Source: DATFYI01 sp035315125 (GTDB lineage: Bacteria > Chloroflexota > Anaerolineae > Anaerolineales > Anaerolineaceae). From it: 17,815 nt of DNA. Made by a program: the position numbers and the translations under genes. The notes beneath the pieces were generated by a model that saw nothing but the letters and a program-made list of their open reading frames with translations, was not told the DNA's origin and searched no databases. The stretch is taken from contig DATFYI010000116.1 of NCBI GenBank assembly GCA_035315125.1, positions 1-17,815 of the forward strand. Reading direction: 5' to 3'. Below, in pieces: positions 1 to 7,173 of this stretch; position 1 is the stretch's first letter, and the number at the start of each line of letters is the position of its first letter.

Positions 1-1035
1 TACGCCACCGCAAACCCTTTCGCGCAGCTTCCAGGATTTCAATCCGATATCATCCGTGAAAACGATGGCGTCTGCTCCATCCAGCAGCCAGGTATATGCC
101 CCCAGGTAGGTTTTTAACCGGTGAACGTACACATCGTAGGCAATCTGGCAATCTCCATTTCCTCTTTCGGATTCTTCGATGACTTCGTCCAAATTGGAGG
201 AAAATCCCGATAAGCCGATTAATCCAGATTGGCTATTGAGAATATGACTTACTTCATCAGGCGAATTTCCCTGCCTCACCAACTCAAGCACTATTTCGGC
301 ATCAATATCCCCGCAGCGTGTCGACATGACTAACCCTGGAAGAGGTGAATATCCCATGGAGGTATCCAAAGATTTCCCGTCTTTTACGGCTACCACGCTC
401 GAACCACCAGTCCCCAGGTGGCATATAATCAGTTTGAGTGAAGCCAGAGGTTTTTTCAAAAGACCGGCCGTTTTTGCAGAGACATATTGGTAGGACAATC
501 CATGAAAACCATATTTACGAAAACCATACTTTTCTGCGAGATCCTTTGGTAGAGCATATTTTTTTGACTCATCAGGCATCTTCGCATGAAATGAGGTGTC
601 AAAAACAGCGTACTGCGGAACCCCCGGCATTTCTTCCAGGCAAACCTCGATCACACTATATGAATTCGGGTTATGGATCGGGGCAAAAGGGAAACACTTT
701 TTTAAATTCTGTAAAGTTGATTGATCGATCCTGACAGTTTTATCAAAGAGGGTTCCACCATGTACAAATCGGTGTCCAACAGCGCCGGCTTGAATATCAT
801 TTTCTCTGAGCAATTCCAGAATTTCTTGAGCGGCTAACTTGTGCGAAGATAGATCGGTCGTTTTGGAACCAGTCTTTTCCAGTATTTGCCAATCGATAGC
901 ACTGTTGGCTTTTGTGATTGTTGCTACATTTTTCGCTTTCCCGGATGCAATGCTCGACCAATTACCGCCTTCGGATTGTTGGTATACCTTATATCCTTGT
1001 GATGAACTACCACAATTGAAAATAAGAATATTCAT
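1..1035 (-). CDS. ackA: Acetate/propionate family kinase (partial, C-terminus outside window)
   Basis: Probably converts acetyl phosphate plus ADP to acetate plus ATP (or the reverse) in the cytoplasm, a typical last step of fermentation. The first 345 residues are visible; the family is usually near 400, so the C-terminal end is lost at the window edge. It begins MNILIFNCGSSSQGYKVY, the ASKHA phosphate loop. Then come HRFVHGG (about 89-95), FDTSFH (147-152), KYGFHGLSY (about 175-183), HLGTGGSS (207-214) and STRCGDID (239-246). Divergent points are T for the usual N in HLGNG, CGD for SGD, and FTDDIG near the edge where classical enzymes have FTGGIGEN. The ATG at 1035 has a GGAGAG ribosome site at 1041-1046. 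It is divergent from the 1252 gene, and no phosphotransacetylase gene is visible. The family call is firm; the preferred acid (acetate or propionate) cannot be told. Confidence 0.9.
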   Translation of the reverse strand, partial: MNILIFNCGSSSQGYKVYQQSEGGNWSSIASGKAKNVATITKANSAIDWQILEKTGSKTTDLSSHKLAAQEILELLRENDIQAGAVGHRFVHGGTLFDKTVRIDQSTLQNLKKCFPFAPIHNPNSYSVIEVCLEEMPGVPQYAVFDTSFHAKMPDESKKYALPKDLAEKYGFRKYGFHGLSYQYVSAKTAGLLKKPLASLKLIICHLGTGGSSVVAVKDGKSLDTSMGYSPLPGLVMSTRCGDIDAEIVLELVRQGNSPDEVSHILNSQSGLIGLSGFSSNLDEVIEESERGNGDCQIAYDVYVHRLKTYLGAYTWLLDGADAIVFTDDIGLKSWKLRERVCGGV

Positions 1036-1166
1036 CAAAACTCTCCAAATTGAATGATAAAGCTGTCGAATTTTAACATGGGAATTCTACTCATTTTTTT
1101 CAATTTAAGATTGCAAGAACCTTGTACGGCATAATAATTGGGTTTATCTCTACGAATTGTGATAAA

Positions 1167-1202
1167 TTTCATTTGCATGTCATCTTCGTCTGATATAAAT
1201 AG
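1167..1202 (+). promoter_or_regulatory. Shared 36-bp upstream element, copy 1 (promoter/operator of the 1252 gene)
   Basis: This 36-base stretch matches 2126-2161 at 29 positions without gaps. The right end, TGATATAAATAG, is identical and looks like a -10 region. The left end TTTCAT and an inner ATCTT are also identical. No good -35 hexamer lies 17 bases upstream of TATAAA, which suggests activator-dependent transcription or that the left half is an operator. The start codon follows about 50 bases later, after a TAGGAG ribosome site at 1238-1243. Confidence 0.5.
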
Positions 1203-1251
1203 GCTGTGTAAGTAGCTATAAATTTCCATAAAACCTTTAGGAGCAAATTAT

Positions 1252-2028
1252 ATGTACAAATCATACAAGTGGTCTAGCCTGTTGGTCATTGTAATAGTCG
1301 CTTCGATGGTAATCATGAGCTTTGCGAATGTCACGCCGGTATTCGCGCAGACCGGACAACCATCGGCCACACCGCCACCTCCATCAGGAACCCCTGCAGC
1401 CAGTACCGGAACAAACAGGGCTACCTTGATCAGCGAGCTTGAAACCTATTTCTTTAATGATCTGGCTCATTTATTAGGCACAACGGTGGACAAGCTGAAA
1501 GCAGCCATCACGACTTCCGTCCAGGATACCCTTGGACAGGCAGTCAGCAAGGGAGTTATCACACAATCTCAGGCCGATCAAGCCAAGTCAAGACTGGCTC
1601 AAAACCAGAATAACGGCAAATTTCCAGGTTTTGGCATGTTTGGAGGGTTCGGTTTTGGTGGAATGCGCGGGGGGTTTAACAACCTGCTGAGCCAGGCTGA
1701 AATCGCCAAAGCGCTGGGTATCGACCAGACTACCCTGCAAAGCGACCTCAAAGCCGGCCAAACCCTGACAGATATCGCAAAGGCACAGAACATGGATTAT
1801 GCCACCTTTAAAGCCAGGATCCTGGCAGATGCCAAAACGACGCTGGATGCAGCCGTAAATAATAAAACGATCACTGCCACCCAGGAACAGAATGAACTCA
1901 ACCGGCTCAGCACCATGCTCGATAACATGGCAACCGCAAAGGGCGGCAGGTTTGGTATGCCCGGATTTAGAGGAAATTGGCCTCATAATAATCAAAATAA
2001 TCCGAATAAAGGTACTCAACAACAATAA
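1252..2028 (+). CDS. Secreted protein with two helical repeats and Gly/Phe-rich linker
   Basis: 258 residues; no named family can be assigned with confidence. The N-terminus is a Sec signal peptide with a hydrophobic core at about 8-26 and likely cleavage after VFA (residue 32). A Pro/Ser/Thr-rich stretch follows. Two related helical units come next: about 63-120 (LGTTVDKLKAA ... GVITQSQADQAKSRL) and about 145-225 (LGIDQTTLQSDLKAGQTL ... KTITATQEQNELNRL). Such units recur in secreted proteins of Gram-positive bacteria and Chloroflexota and resemble DUF2680-like helical repeats (inference). Between them lies a flexible FGMFGGFGFGGMRGG segment, and the C-terminus is Gly/Asn/Gln-rich. The ATG at 1252 is preceded by TAGGAG with 8-base spacing. 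A strong terminator follows, so it is monocistronic, but it shares an upstream element with the next unit and is probably co-regulated. A structural or surface role is likely; no catalytic motif is seen. Confidence 0.8.
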   Translation: MYKSYKWSSLLVIVIVASMVIMSFANVTPVFAQTGQPSATPPPPSGTPAASTGTNRATLISELETYFFNDLAHLLGTTVDKLKAAITTSVQDTLGQAVSKGVITQSQADQAKSRLAQNQNNGKFPGFGMFGGFGFGGMRGGFNNLLSQAEIAKALGIDQTTLQSDLKAGQTLTDIAKAQNMDYATFKARILADAKTTLDAAVNNKTITATQEQNELNRLSTMLDNMATAKGGRFGMPGFRGNWPHNNQNNPNKGTQQQ

Positions 2029-2046
2029 TCAGAATATAAACTTGCT

Positions 2047-2077
2047 AAAGGCCGGTGAAATGACACCGGCCTTTTTT
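2047..2077 (+). terminator. Rho-independent terminator of the 1252 gene
   Basis: An 11-bp perfect stem (AAAGGCCGGTG with CACCGGCCTTT) around a 6-base loop AAATGA is followed by a T run ending at 2077. It begins 18 bases after the stop codon and separates the 1252 gene from the 2249 unit. Confidence 0.93.
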
Positions 2078-2125
2078 ATATTGAAAATATCTTATAATTT
2101 ATATCCTAAATATGATTAAGGTCTG

Positions 2126-2161
2126 TTTCATCAGAATGTAATCTTGATTTGATATAAATAG
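2126..2161 (+). promoter_or_regulatory. Shared 36-bp upstream element, copy 2 (promoter/operator of the 2249-4829 unit)
   Basis: Second copy of the 36-base element at 1167-1202, with 29 of 36 bases identical and the same internal spacing. The identical TGATATAAATAG end lies about 87 bases upstream of the 2249 start codon. As in copy 1 there is no clear -35 hexamer, so a dedicated regulator is plausible. Confidence 0.5.
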
Positions 2162-2248
2162 CTCAAGCATTTTTTGTTTTTTGTAAGTTTTTCAATAATC
2201 GAGATGATTACACCACATCTGAAAGTGGTATTTTAAGGAGCAATAATT

Positions 2249-2740
2249 ATGAAACAGGTAAAAGCAATCTTCTTCGCAATTTTGATCACCATTGCAGTAG
2301 GCCTGGCTTTGTTTACAATTGGAACGAACGCATTGGCAAATACCAACACAGTTCCGATGCTCAATAGCCCATCCTCTTCAACCGGCGCTTCAGACCCGCC
2401 TGTTACAGCTGTTTCAACAAACTCAAATAACTCGGCCAGTTCTGCCCAGATAACTGGTGCGGCGGTGCAGTATGCCAATCGCGCCAACCAGTTGGCCCAG
2501 CAGCTCAACCAGGAAACCCAACAATTAAATCAGGAAACACAACAGCTTAATCAGGCCAACCAGCAGTTGCAAATCTACAGCCAACAACTGGCGCAGTACC
2601 AACAGGTATTGATAGCCCTGCAGCAGAACGGCTTGATCCAGGTCGGCAGCGACGGCACGATTTATATGCGCCGGGGCAGCCGTGAAAATAACAATAATAA
2701 CTTTGGCACTGGCAACAGTGTGAATCTCAACGGTAATTGA
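2249..2740 (+). CDS. Exported Gln-rich heptad-repeat (coiled-coil) protein
   Basis: 163 residues, no recognised family. Residues 1-30 form a signal peptide or anchor (hydrophobic core 7-24, possible cleavage after ALA at 30). A Ser/Thr/Asn-rich linker (31-68) follows, then a Gln-rich helix. In that helix Leu recurs every seventh residue (86, 93, 100, 107, 114, 121) within QQLNQET-type heptads, so a coiled coil or oligomer is likely. The C-terminal part has a short hydrophobic segment and DGTIYMRRG, then an Asn-rich tail. The linker contains T-G-A-S at residues 45-48, which matches the short ApbE flavinylation core [S/T]-G-A-[S/T]; the usual upstream Asp is missing. The ATG is preceded by TTAAGGAG. 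It is the first gene of a probable operon with the 2804 gene, apbE and the haem membrane protein. Confidence 0.75.
   Translation: MKQVKAIFFAILITIAVGLALFTIGTNALANTNTVPMLNSPSSSTGASDPPVTAVSTNSNNSASSAQITGAAVQYANRANQLAQQLNQETQQLNQETQQLNQANQQLQIYSQQLAQYQQVLIALQQNGLIQVGSDGTIYMRRGSRENNNNNFGTGNSVNLNGN
2501..2566 (+). repeat. Degenerate 21-bp tandem repeat within the 2249 gene
   Basis: About three units of a 21-base direct repeat encode the heptads QLNQETQ, QLNQETQ and QLNQANQ. Third-codon positions differ between units (for example CAGCTCAAC, CAATTAAAT, CAGCTTAAT). The repeat is therefore preserved at the protein level and not as a recent DNA duplication. Confidence 0.75.
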
Positions 2741-2803
2741 AACAAAATTATTAAATCATTCCGCTATCATTTTTCACTTTTTTTGAATTGAGGTGCAATT
2801 ATT

Positions 2804-3124
2804 ATGAAGAAATTTAAAATCGGCCTACGTATCTGGATATTAATTACGAGTGTGATCAGCTTTCTGGCAGGTTGGGTAATGCTGGCTCACGCCGGTAAAC
2901 CAGCCAGCCTTTTCCAACAGGCTCAAACATTGCCTGCCCAGGACCCATCCTCAAACCAAACGGGAAATCTGCCAACACAATTGGCCATGCCCACCCTGAT
3001 CGCTCCCATCCCGCTCAGTAATGGCAGCTCGGCTTCCAACGCTAATTTGCAGCCCCTGCCTGCCCTGCCGGTCATCCAACAGCAGCAGAACTTCATGCCG
3101 ACCTTTCGCACGGGCGGTTCATAA
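2804..3124 (+). CDS. Small signal-anchored Pro/Gln-rich protein, in frame with ApbE
   Basis: 106 residues, no recognised family. A basic start (MKKFKIGLR) is followed by a hydrophobic segment at about 9-29 (signal peptide or anchor, possible cleavage near AHA) and a low-complexity region rich in Pro, Gln, Ser and Asn ending FRTGGS. A GAGGTG ribosome site lies 8 bases before the ATG. The TAA stop (3122-3124) is directly followed by the ATG of apbE in the same reading frame, so one stop codon separates this exported N-terminus from an ApbE that lacks a signal peptide. It may be a real small exported protein translationally coupled to apbE, or the detached export segment of a once longer ApbE. 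Its role in the electron-transfer cluster is unknown. Confidence 0.7.
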   Translation: MKKFKIGLRIWILITSVISFLAGWVMLAHAGKPASLFQQAQTLPAQDPSSNQTGNLPTQLAMPTLIAPIPLSNGSSASNANLQPLPALPVIQQQQNFMPTFRTGGS

Positions 3125-4060
3125 ATGGATTATTACCAGTTTAGAGCTATGAACACAGATATCGTCCTGGCAGCTGAAGGGTTATCGGAGGATGTTTCTG
3201 CCGGTTTCAAGCAGACTTGCCAATTCATCCAGAACAGTGAAAAGCGGTTTACCCGTTTTTCCGATCAGAGTGAGTTAGCCCAACTCAACCTTTCTGCCGG
3301 TAGCTGGCTCACTGTATCACAGGATCTGTTCGAAATTCTTCAACTCTGCGCAACTTATCAGGAAATAACCGCTGGGTTGTTCGATCCATCGATCTTACCG
3401 GAGCTGGAAGCCGCCGGATATGACCGCAGTATGGAAGAACTGGACGCACAAAGATCCATCCAATCGAATCCTAGACCAATAACCCGTTCCAACCTCACGT
3501 TTCGGAATATCCGTTTCGATACTGAAAAACAGCAAGTACGTCTGCCTATGGGAATGAAAATCGACCTGGGTGGGATCGCTAAAGGTTGGATCGCCCAACA
3601 CGCCGCATCTATCCTGGCCCAATATACCCATACCTGCGGCGTCAATGCCGGTGGGGATATGTTCCTGATTGGATTACCGGCCGGTGAAAAATACTGGCGG
3701 ATTACTCTGGAAGACCCGGCTGATTTCCGGAAAGCCTTGAACATATTGATGGTCGGGCCGGGTGCGGTGGCTACATCCACAACCACCCGACGCAAATGGG
3801 TACAGGATGGGCGCTCTCAACATCATATCATTGATCCTCGCACCGGCCAGCCGGCCGTGACTGATTTTACCAGCGTCACAGTGGTAGCCCCAAAACTGAC
3901 ACAGGCGGAAGTCTTTGCCAAAGCGCTGCTGATATGTGGTTCAGGCCAGGCCAACAATTTGGTAGCAGACCAGCATGAAATTACATTTATCGCGGTCGAT
4001 ACCCAGGGCAATTTGTGGGGATCGGCCCATAGCAAGGAGATTATTGATGTCCGGTCCTAA
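3125..4060 (+). CDS. apbE: FAD:protein FMN transferase (ApbE family)
   Basis: 311 residues. ApbE enzymes use FAD to attach FMN through a phosphodiester to a Thr or Ser in a target protein. Visible family motifs are the start YQFRAMNTDI, RFTRFSDQSEL (41-51), DLGGIAKGW (147-155), the NAGGD loop (174-178), AVATST (214-219) and HIIDPRTG (234-241). The C-terminal metal-site motif reads AEVFAKAL where classical enzymes have ADALATAL, so the usual Asp and Thr are Glu and Lys; I believe a related AEVxAKA form also occurs in actinobacterial ApbE. No signal peptide is present, unlike the periplasmic lipoprotein forms. There is no clear ribosome site: the ATG immediately follows the stop of the 2804 gene, so coupling or readthrough is implied. 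It overlaps the next gene by 14 bases. No FMN-binding-domain substrate is encoded in the window. Confidence 0.92.
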   Translation: MDYYQFRAMNTDIVLAAEGLSEDVSAGFKQTCQFIQNSEKRFTRFSDQSELAQLNLSAGSWLTVSQDLFEILQLCATYQEITAGLFDPSILPELEAAGYDRSMEELDAQRSIQSNPRPITRSNLTFRNIRFDTEKQQVRLPMGMKIDLGGIAKGWIAQHAASILAQYTHTCGVNAGGDMFLIGLPAGEKYWRITLEDPADFRKALNILMVGPGAVATSTTTRRKWVQDGRSQHHIIDPRTGQPAVTDFTSVTVVAPKLTQAEVFAKALLICGSGQANNLVADQHEITFIAVDTQGNLWGSAHSKEIIDVRS

Positions 4061-4829
4061 TATTTCTCATTCTTCAAAAGATTTTGATCCAGGCCCAAGC
4101 CCAATCCAAAAGGCCTTGTTATGGTTGTTTCTGATATTCCTGGCTTTAGCCCTCGGTATGTTTGCGGCGGCATTAGCGGATACGACGTTTGGGCAAGCCG
4201 TGCTCAATTATATAAACAATCTATTCGCCTTGAGTTCAACTCAAACGATGTGGTATATTACCCGCTCCTCCGGCCTGGTAGCATATATGCTGCTGTGGTT
4301 GTCAACAGCCTGGGGTCTGGCGGTCGATAGCAAAATATTGGATTTTGCTTTACACCGTTCGTTTACCTACGATTTTCACCAATATATCTCACTTTTCTCG
4401 CTTGGATTTCTGGCTCTGCACATGGCCGTTCTGTTGTTCGACGGTTTTATGCCGTACAGCATCCCACAAATCTTACTGCCGTTTATCTCAAATTACCGCC
4501 CATTTTGGGTTGGTATCGGGGTGATTGGCATGTACCTGATGGTGCTGGTAACGGTCACCTTTTATATGAAAAATCAGATCGGGATTAAGGCCTTCCGGGC
4601 GATCCACCTCCTTAGCCTGCTTGGCTATCTGGGAGGACTGGTACACAGCTTCTTCTCCGGCACAGATTCCTCCTTACCGGCTGCTCAAATCATGTATGGA
4701 GGCACTTTCCTGGTGGTAATCTTCCTGTTTGTCTACTGGCTGGTTATGCGGATGGCCAATCGCCATTCCGCTCCGCCAAAGACAATCACTTCAACACCAG
4801 TCAAAGTCGTCAACCGGCGTTCTTACTAA
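4047..4829 (+). CDS. Ferric-reductase-like transmembrane haem protein
   Basis: 260 residues. A cytoplasmic-membrane protein with about six helices, resembling the ferric reductase-like transmembrane domain family (FRE/NOX/MsrQ type), which carries electrons across the membrane through two b haems. Candidate haem ligands are two His pairs on neighbouring helices: H111/H125 (DFHQY ... LALHM) and H187/H200 (RAIHL ... GLVHS), spaced 14 and 13 as the family expects. There is no flavin or NAD domain, so an electron donor or acceptor must come from another protein. The ATG at 4047 is chosen over an upstream ATG at 3975 because AAGGAGA lies 6 bases before it and the upstream extension is hydrophilic and buried in apbE. 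Pairing of apbE with this family is known in extracytosolic flavin electron-transfer systems. Confidence 0.87.
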   Translation: MSGPNISHSSKDFDPGPSPIQKALLWLFLIFLALALGMFAAALADTTFGQAVLNYINNLFALSSTQTMWYITRSSGLVAYMLLWLSTAWGLAVDSKILDFALHRSFTYDFHQYISLFSLGFLALHMAVLLFDGFMPYSIPQILLPFISNYRPFWVGIGVIGMYLMVLVTVTFYMKNQIGIKAFRAIHLLSLLGYLGGLVHSFFSGTDSSLPAAQIMYGGTFLVVIFLFVYWLVMRMANRHSAPPKTITSTPVKVVNRRSY

Positions 4830-4914
4830 ACTCTTTACGCCTCAGGAAGCGCCCTCTTCAAGTGCGCTGAAAAGTCACACGTAATTCACCGAATAAAATC
4901 TTTTCCGCAATAAA

Positions 4915-4952
4915 GCCCTCACAGTAAAAGTCTGCGAGGGCCATTTTTATTT
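4915..4952 (+). terminator. Probable terminator after the redox operon
   Basis: GCCCTC and GAGGGC pair across 4915-4941, extended by CAG/CTG after one mismatch. The hairpin is followed by ATTTTTATTTT. It lies between convergent genes (stops at 4829 and 4952). The T-rich side faces the plus strand, so it mainly serves the operon ending at 4829. Confidence 0.7.
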
Positions 4953-6997
4953 TAATTTCTGGCTAATATCATCAAAGTTATATCATCGGACTGCTGAGCA
5001 CCTTTTGCAAAGGTCTGAACGTGATCTAGCACTCCACTCATTAGCTCAATCGCCGGCTTTTCAATGTTGTTCTGAACAACCTGGACCAGATTTTCGCTAC
5101 CGAACAGTTCACAGCGATCGTCCTGAGATTCGGTGATCCCATCCGTATACAAAAGCAATAATTGACCTGGACCAATCTCAATTTGTTTTTCTTCCCAGGT
5201 ATATTCCTGAATGCCAAGTGGAATACCGGTGCGTGCTAGCTTGTCAATTACTCTGCCGCTGTTGCGCTCCAGCAGTATGGGAGGGTTATGACCTGCATTG
5301 ACATAATTCAAAATACCGTTGACCGGATCAAGCACAGCATAAAATACCGTGACAAATTGATCCGAATGGGTGTCGGCGAGAATGCGGTGGTTGGCAGCAG
5401 CTAACGCCAGGGCCGGATTAGAATCGATGGCGATTGCAAAAGTCCGTAAATATGTCCGGCTGAGTGCCATATAGACCGCCGCCCCCACGCCTTTATCGGA
5501 TACATCTGCTATAACCAAACCAATCTTGCCAGAAGAAAGTGGAATAACGTCATAATAATCACCGGAGGCCTGCCGGGCTGGTATCAGTCTTGCCTCAAGC
5601 TCCCAACCAGGTAACCTCGGTAGCTCATCCGGCAACAGGCTTTTCTGGATCTTCCAGGCCATTTCAAGTTCCCGCAGTGTAACCTGATAGGCCAGGTTCT
5701 TAGCACACTCCGCATCACGTTGCAGTGCAACCCCGAGCGAGGCCGCCAGCGATTGAGCTGCCAGGTAATGACTTGATAAGAAGGACGGGCTGCCTAATGC
5801 GCCCTGATATTGGGTAAGATATATCGCACCGATGGGCTGAGAATTTTCGGTGCTTATTATCGGCACCAGCAGCCAGCCGTTTTCATCATCCGTGACTGGT
5901 TTCCAGGGCAGCTCCTCAGGATGGTTAAAAATATAGGCGTCTTTACTACCTCGCCACCAATGCCAAACCGGCTCATTCAAACCTGAGCGGTCTGCTGGCT
6001 CGTCCATAATCACCCGGTCAGGCAAAATGCGGATCTCAACCCCACAATAGGGGAACATAGCCGGGACATAATGCCTGAGTAAATCGGGCAAATTGGGCAA
6101 ATCGCAAGGAGACTCAAGCAAGTCCTTACTCAATCTGTCCAACTGCTCCAGTTGGCGCAGGTGCTGGCGATTGCGTTCGGACGAATGGCTGAGCTGGTTG
6201 GTCAGAAAACCGACTAACATGAGACCGGCCACAAAAAACGAGCAAATGAGCGGCCCATGCTCAACATACAACCCGGCGGTCAGGATAGAAAATGGCAGCG
6301 CCAGTCCTGGCAATGTCAAAACAAGCGCCTGGAACTTCCACCAGGCATGTGGGTCCATTTCTATCTTCAGCCCCTGATGCTTAACAAGGTTGGAATCCAT
6401 AAAGAAAAATAACAACCACAACAACCTGCTGGCAGTAAATTGCACCAGCAAGGCTTGAAAGGCCATGCCAATCGTTGTCAATGAGAGACCCGGCAAAGGT
6501 ATAATGCCCCCGAGGGCGCGATAAAGCGACCATCCCAACAAATACGAGCTAACAGCAGCCAGATTGATGATCGTATTTCGCAAACGATTCCAAGCTGCTG
6601 GAGGAGCCTTTCCGGCTAGCTGATAAAGCCATTTACTCAACTCCCAAAATACTTCTACCCATAGGGCGGTGGGACCCAGTATAAATATGCCTGTCCAGAT
6701 AAAGACTTCATCCAACGATCCGGACATATCCGAAAACTGGCCGGCGCCTACTTCTCTCACCATGAAGAATCCCAACCGGCCGGAAATAATGATCATAACC
6801 AACAATACAACGAGCAGCCAACCGTGGTGGGAAAATACAGACGGATCAGTGACACGCGCCAACCAATAGATGCTGATCAGGGCGATTGGAAGAAAAAATA
6901 GCGTCCCAGAAACATCCACCACACCCTGGAATTGGCGTCGGGCTGGTAAAGCGTTTAGACCGGGCCAAATTTTTTCTGCAAGGCGATACAAATCCAA
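4952..6997 (-). CDS. Membrane sensor SpoIIE/PP2C-type serine phosphatase (RsbU-like)
   Basis: 681 residues. Domains in order: a hydrophobic N-terminal region with about seven helices (30-50, 60-80, 97-117, 141-160, 172-200, 222-245, 250-270), a linker helix, a GAF-like region (about 296-425), a short coiled linker (about 433-455) and a C-terminal SpoIIE phosphatase domain (about 465-679). Metal-binding acidic motifs are intact: ASGDYYD (477-483), ADVSDKG (497-503), YTDGITE (617-623) and SDDITL (670-675). Such proteins dephosphorylate anti-sigma antagonists in partner-switching pathways, but no anti-sigma or STAS partner is in the window. The start is TTG at 6997: an upstream in-frame stop lies at 7028-7030, and AGAAAGG (7005-7011) sits 7 bases away. 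The nearby ATG at 7000-7002 is out of frame. The membrane sensor family is not identified. Confidence 0.9.
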   Translation of the reverse strand: MDLYRLAEKIWPGLNALPARRQFQGVVDVSGTLFFLPIALISIYWLARVTDPSVFSHHGWLLVVLLVMIIISGRLGFFMVREVGAGQFSDMSGSLDEVFIWTGIFILGPTALWVEVFWELSKWLYQLAGKAPPAAWNRLRNTIINLAAVSSYLLGWSLYRALGGIIPLPGLSLTTIGMAFQALLVQFTASRLLWLLFFFMDSNLVKHQGLKIEMDPHAWWKFQALVLTLPGLALPFSILTAGLYVEHGPLICSFFVAGLMLVGFLTNQLSHSSERNRQHLRQLEQLDRLSKDLLESPCDLPNLPDLLRHYVPAMFPYCGVEIRILPDRVIMDEPADRSGLNEPVWHWWRGSKDAYIFNHPEELPWKPVTDDENGWLLVPIISTENSQPIGAIYLTQYQGALGSPSFLSSHYLAAQSLAASLGVALQRDAECAKNLAYQVTLRELEMAWKIQKSLLPDELPRLPGWELEARLIPARQASGDYYDVIPLSSGKIGLVIADVSDKGVGAAVYMALSRTYLRTFAIAIDSNPALALAAANHRILADTHSDQFVTVFYAVLDPVNGILNYVNAGHNPPILLERNSGRVIDKLARTGIPLGIQEYTWEEKQIEIGPGQLLLLYTDGITESQDDRCELFGSENLVQVVQNNIEKPAIELMSGVLDHVQTFAKGAQQSDDITLMILARN

Positions 6998-7108
6998 ACC
7001 ATTGCCTTTCTGGCTCTGTTTTTTTATCTAGTAATCACTTCTAACTGGCGAGCTTCTCATCCAGGCAGTAATGCCTGACCAACTATACGATAAATTCAAT
7101 TCAAGATA

Positions 7109-7137
7109 ATTTTAATAACCGTATCCGTTGATTTCAA
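7109..7137 (-). promoter_or_regulatory. Sigma70-like promoter of the SpoIIE phosphatase gene
   Basis: On the minus strand TTGAAA (7137-7132) and TAAAAT (7114-7109) are separated by 17 bases, each one mismatch from consensus. This predicts a transcript starting near 7102 with a leader of about 105 bases. The phosphatase may thus be transcribed apart from tatA-tatC. Confidence 0.55.
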
Positions 7138-7173
7138 GATACAATTTTATCGAACTTTCTAAAAACCAGCTAT

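Noticed and set aside
438..1057. Two plus-strand ORFs (438-734 and 839-1057)
   Set aside because: They lie opposite the acetate kinase reading frame, which has clear family motifs throughout.
1588..2025. 145-codon minus-strand ORF opposite the 1252 gene
   Set aside because: No ribosome site or recognisable domain; the plus frame has a signal peptide, repeats and terminator.
2501..2566. Short tandem repeats as a CRISPR or noncoding array
   Set aside because: Units are contiguous 21-base codon repeats without spacers and vary at third positions, so they are protein heptads.
3975..4046. Upstream ATG extension of the ferric-reductase-like gene
   Set aside because: The extra 24 residues are basic and non-homologous in look, lie inside apbE, and the ATG at 4047 has a good AAGGAGA site.
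4846..4869. AGCGC/GCGCT inverted repeat between convergent genes
   Set aside because: A five-base stem with no following T run; not supported as a terminator or operator.
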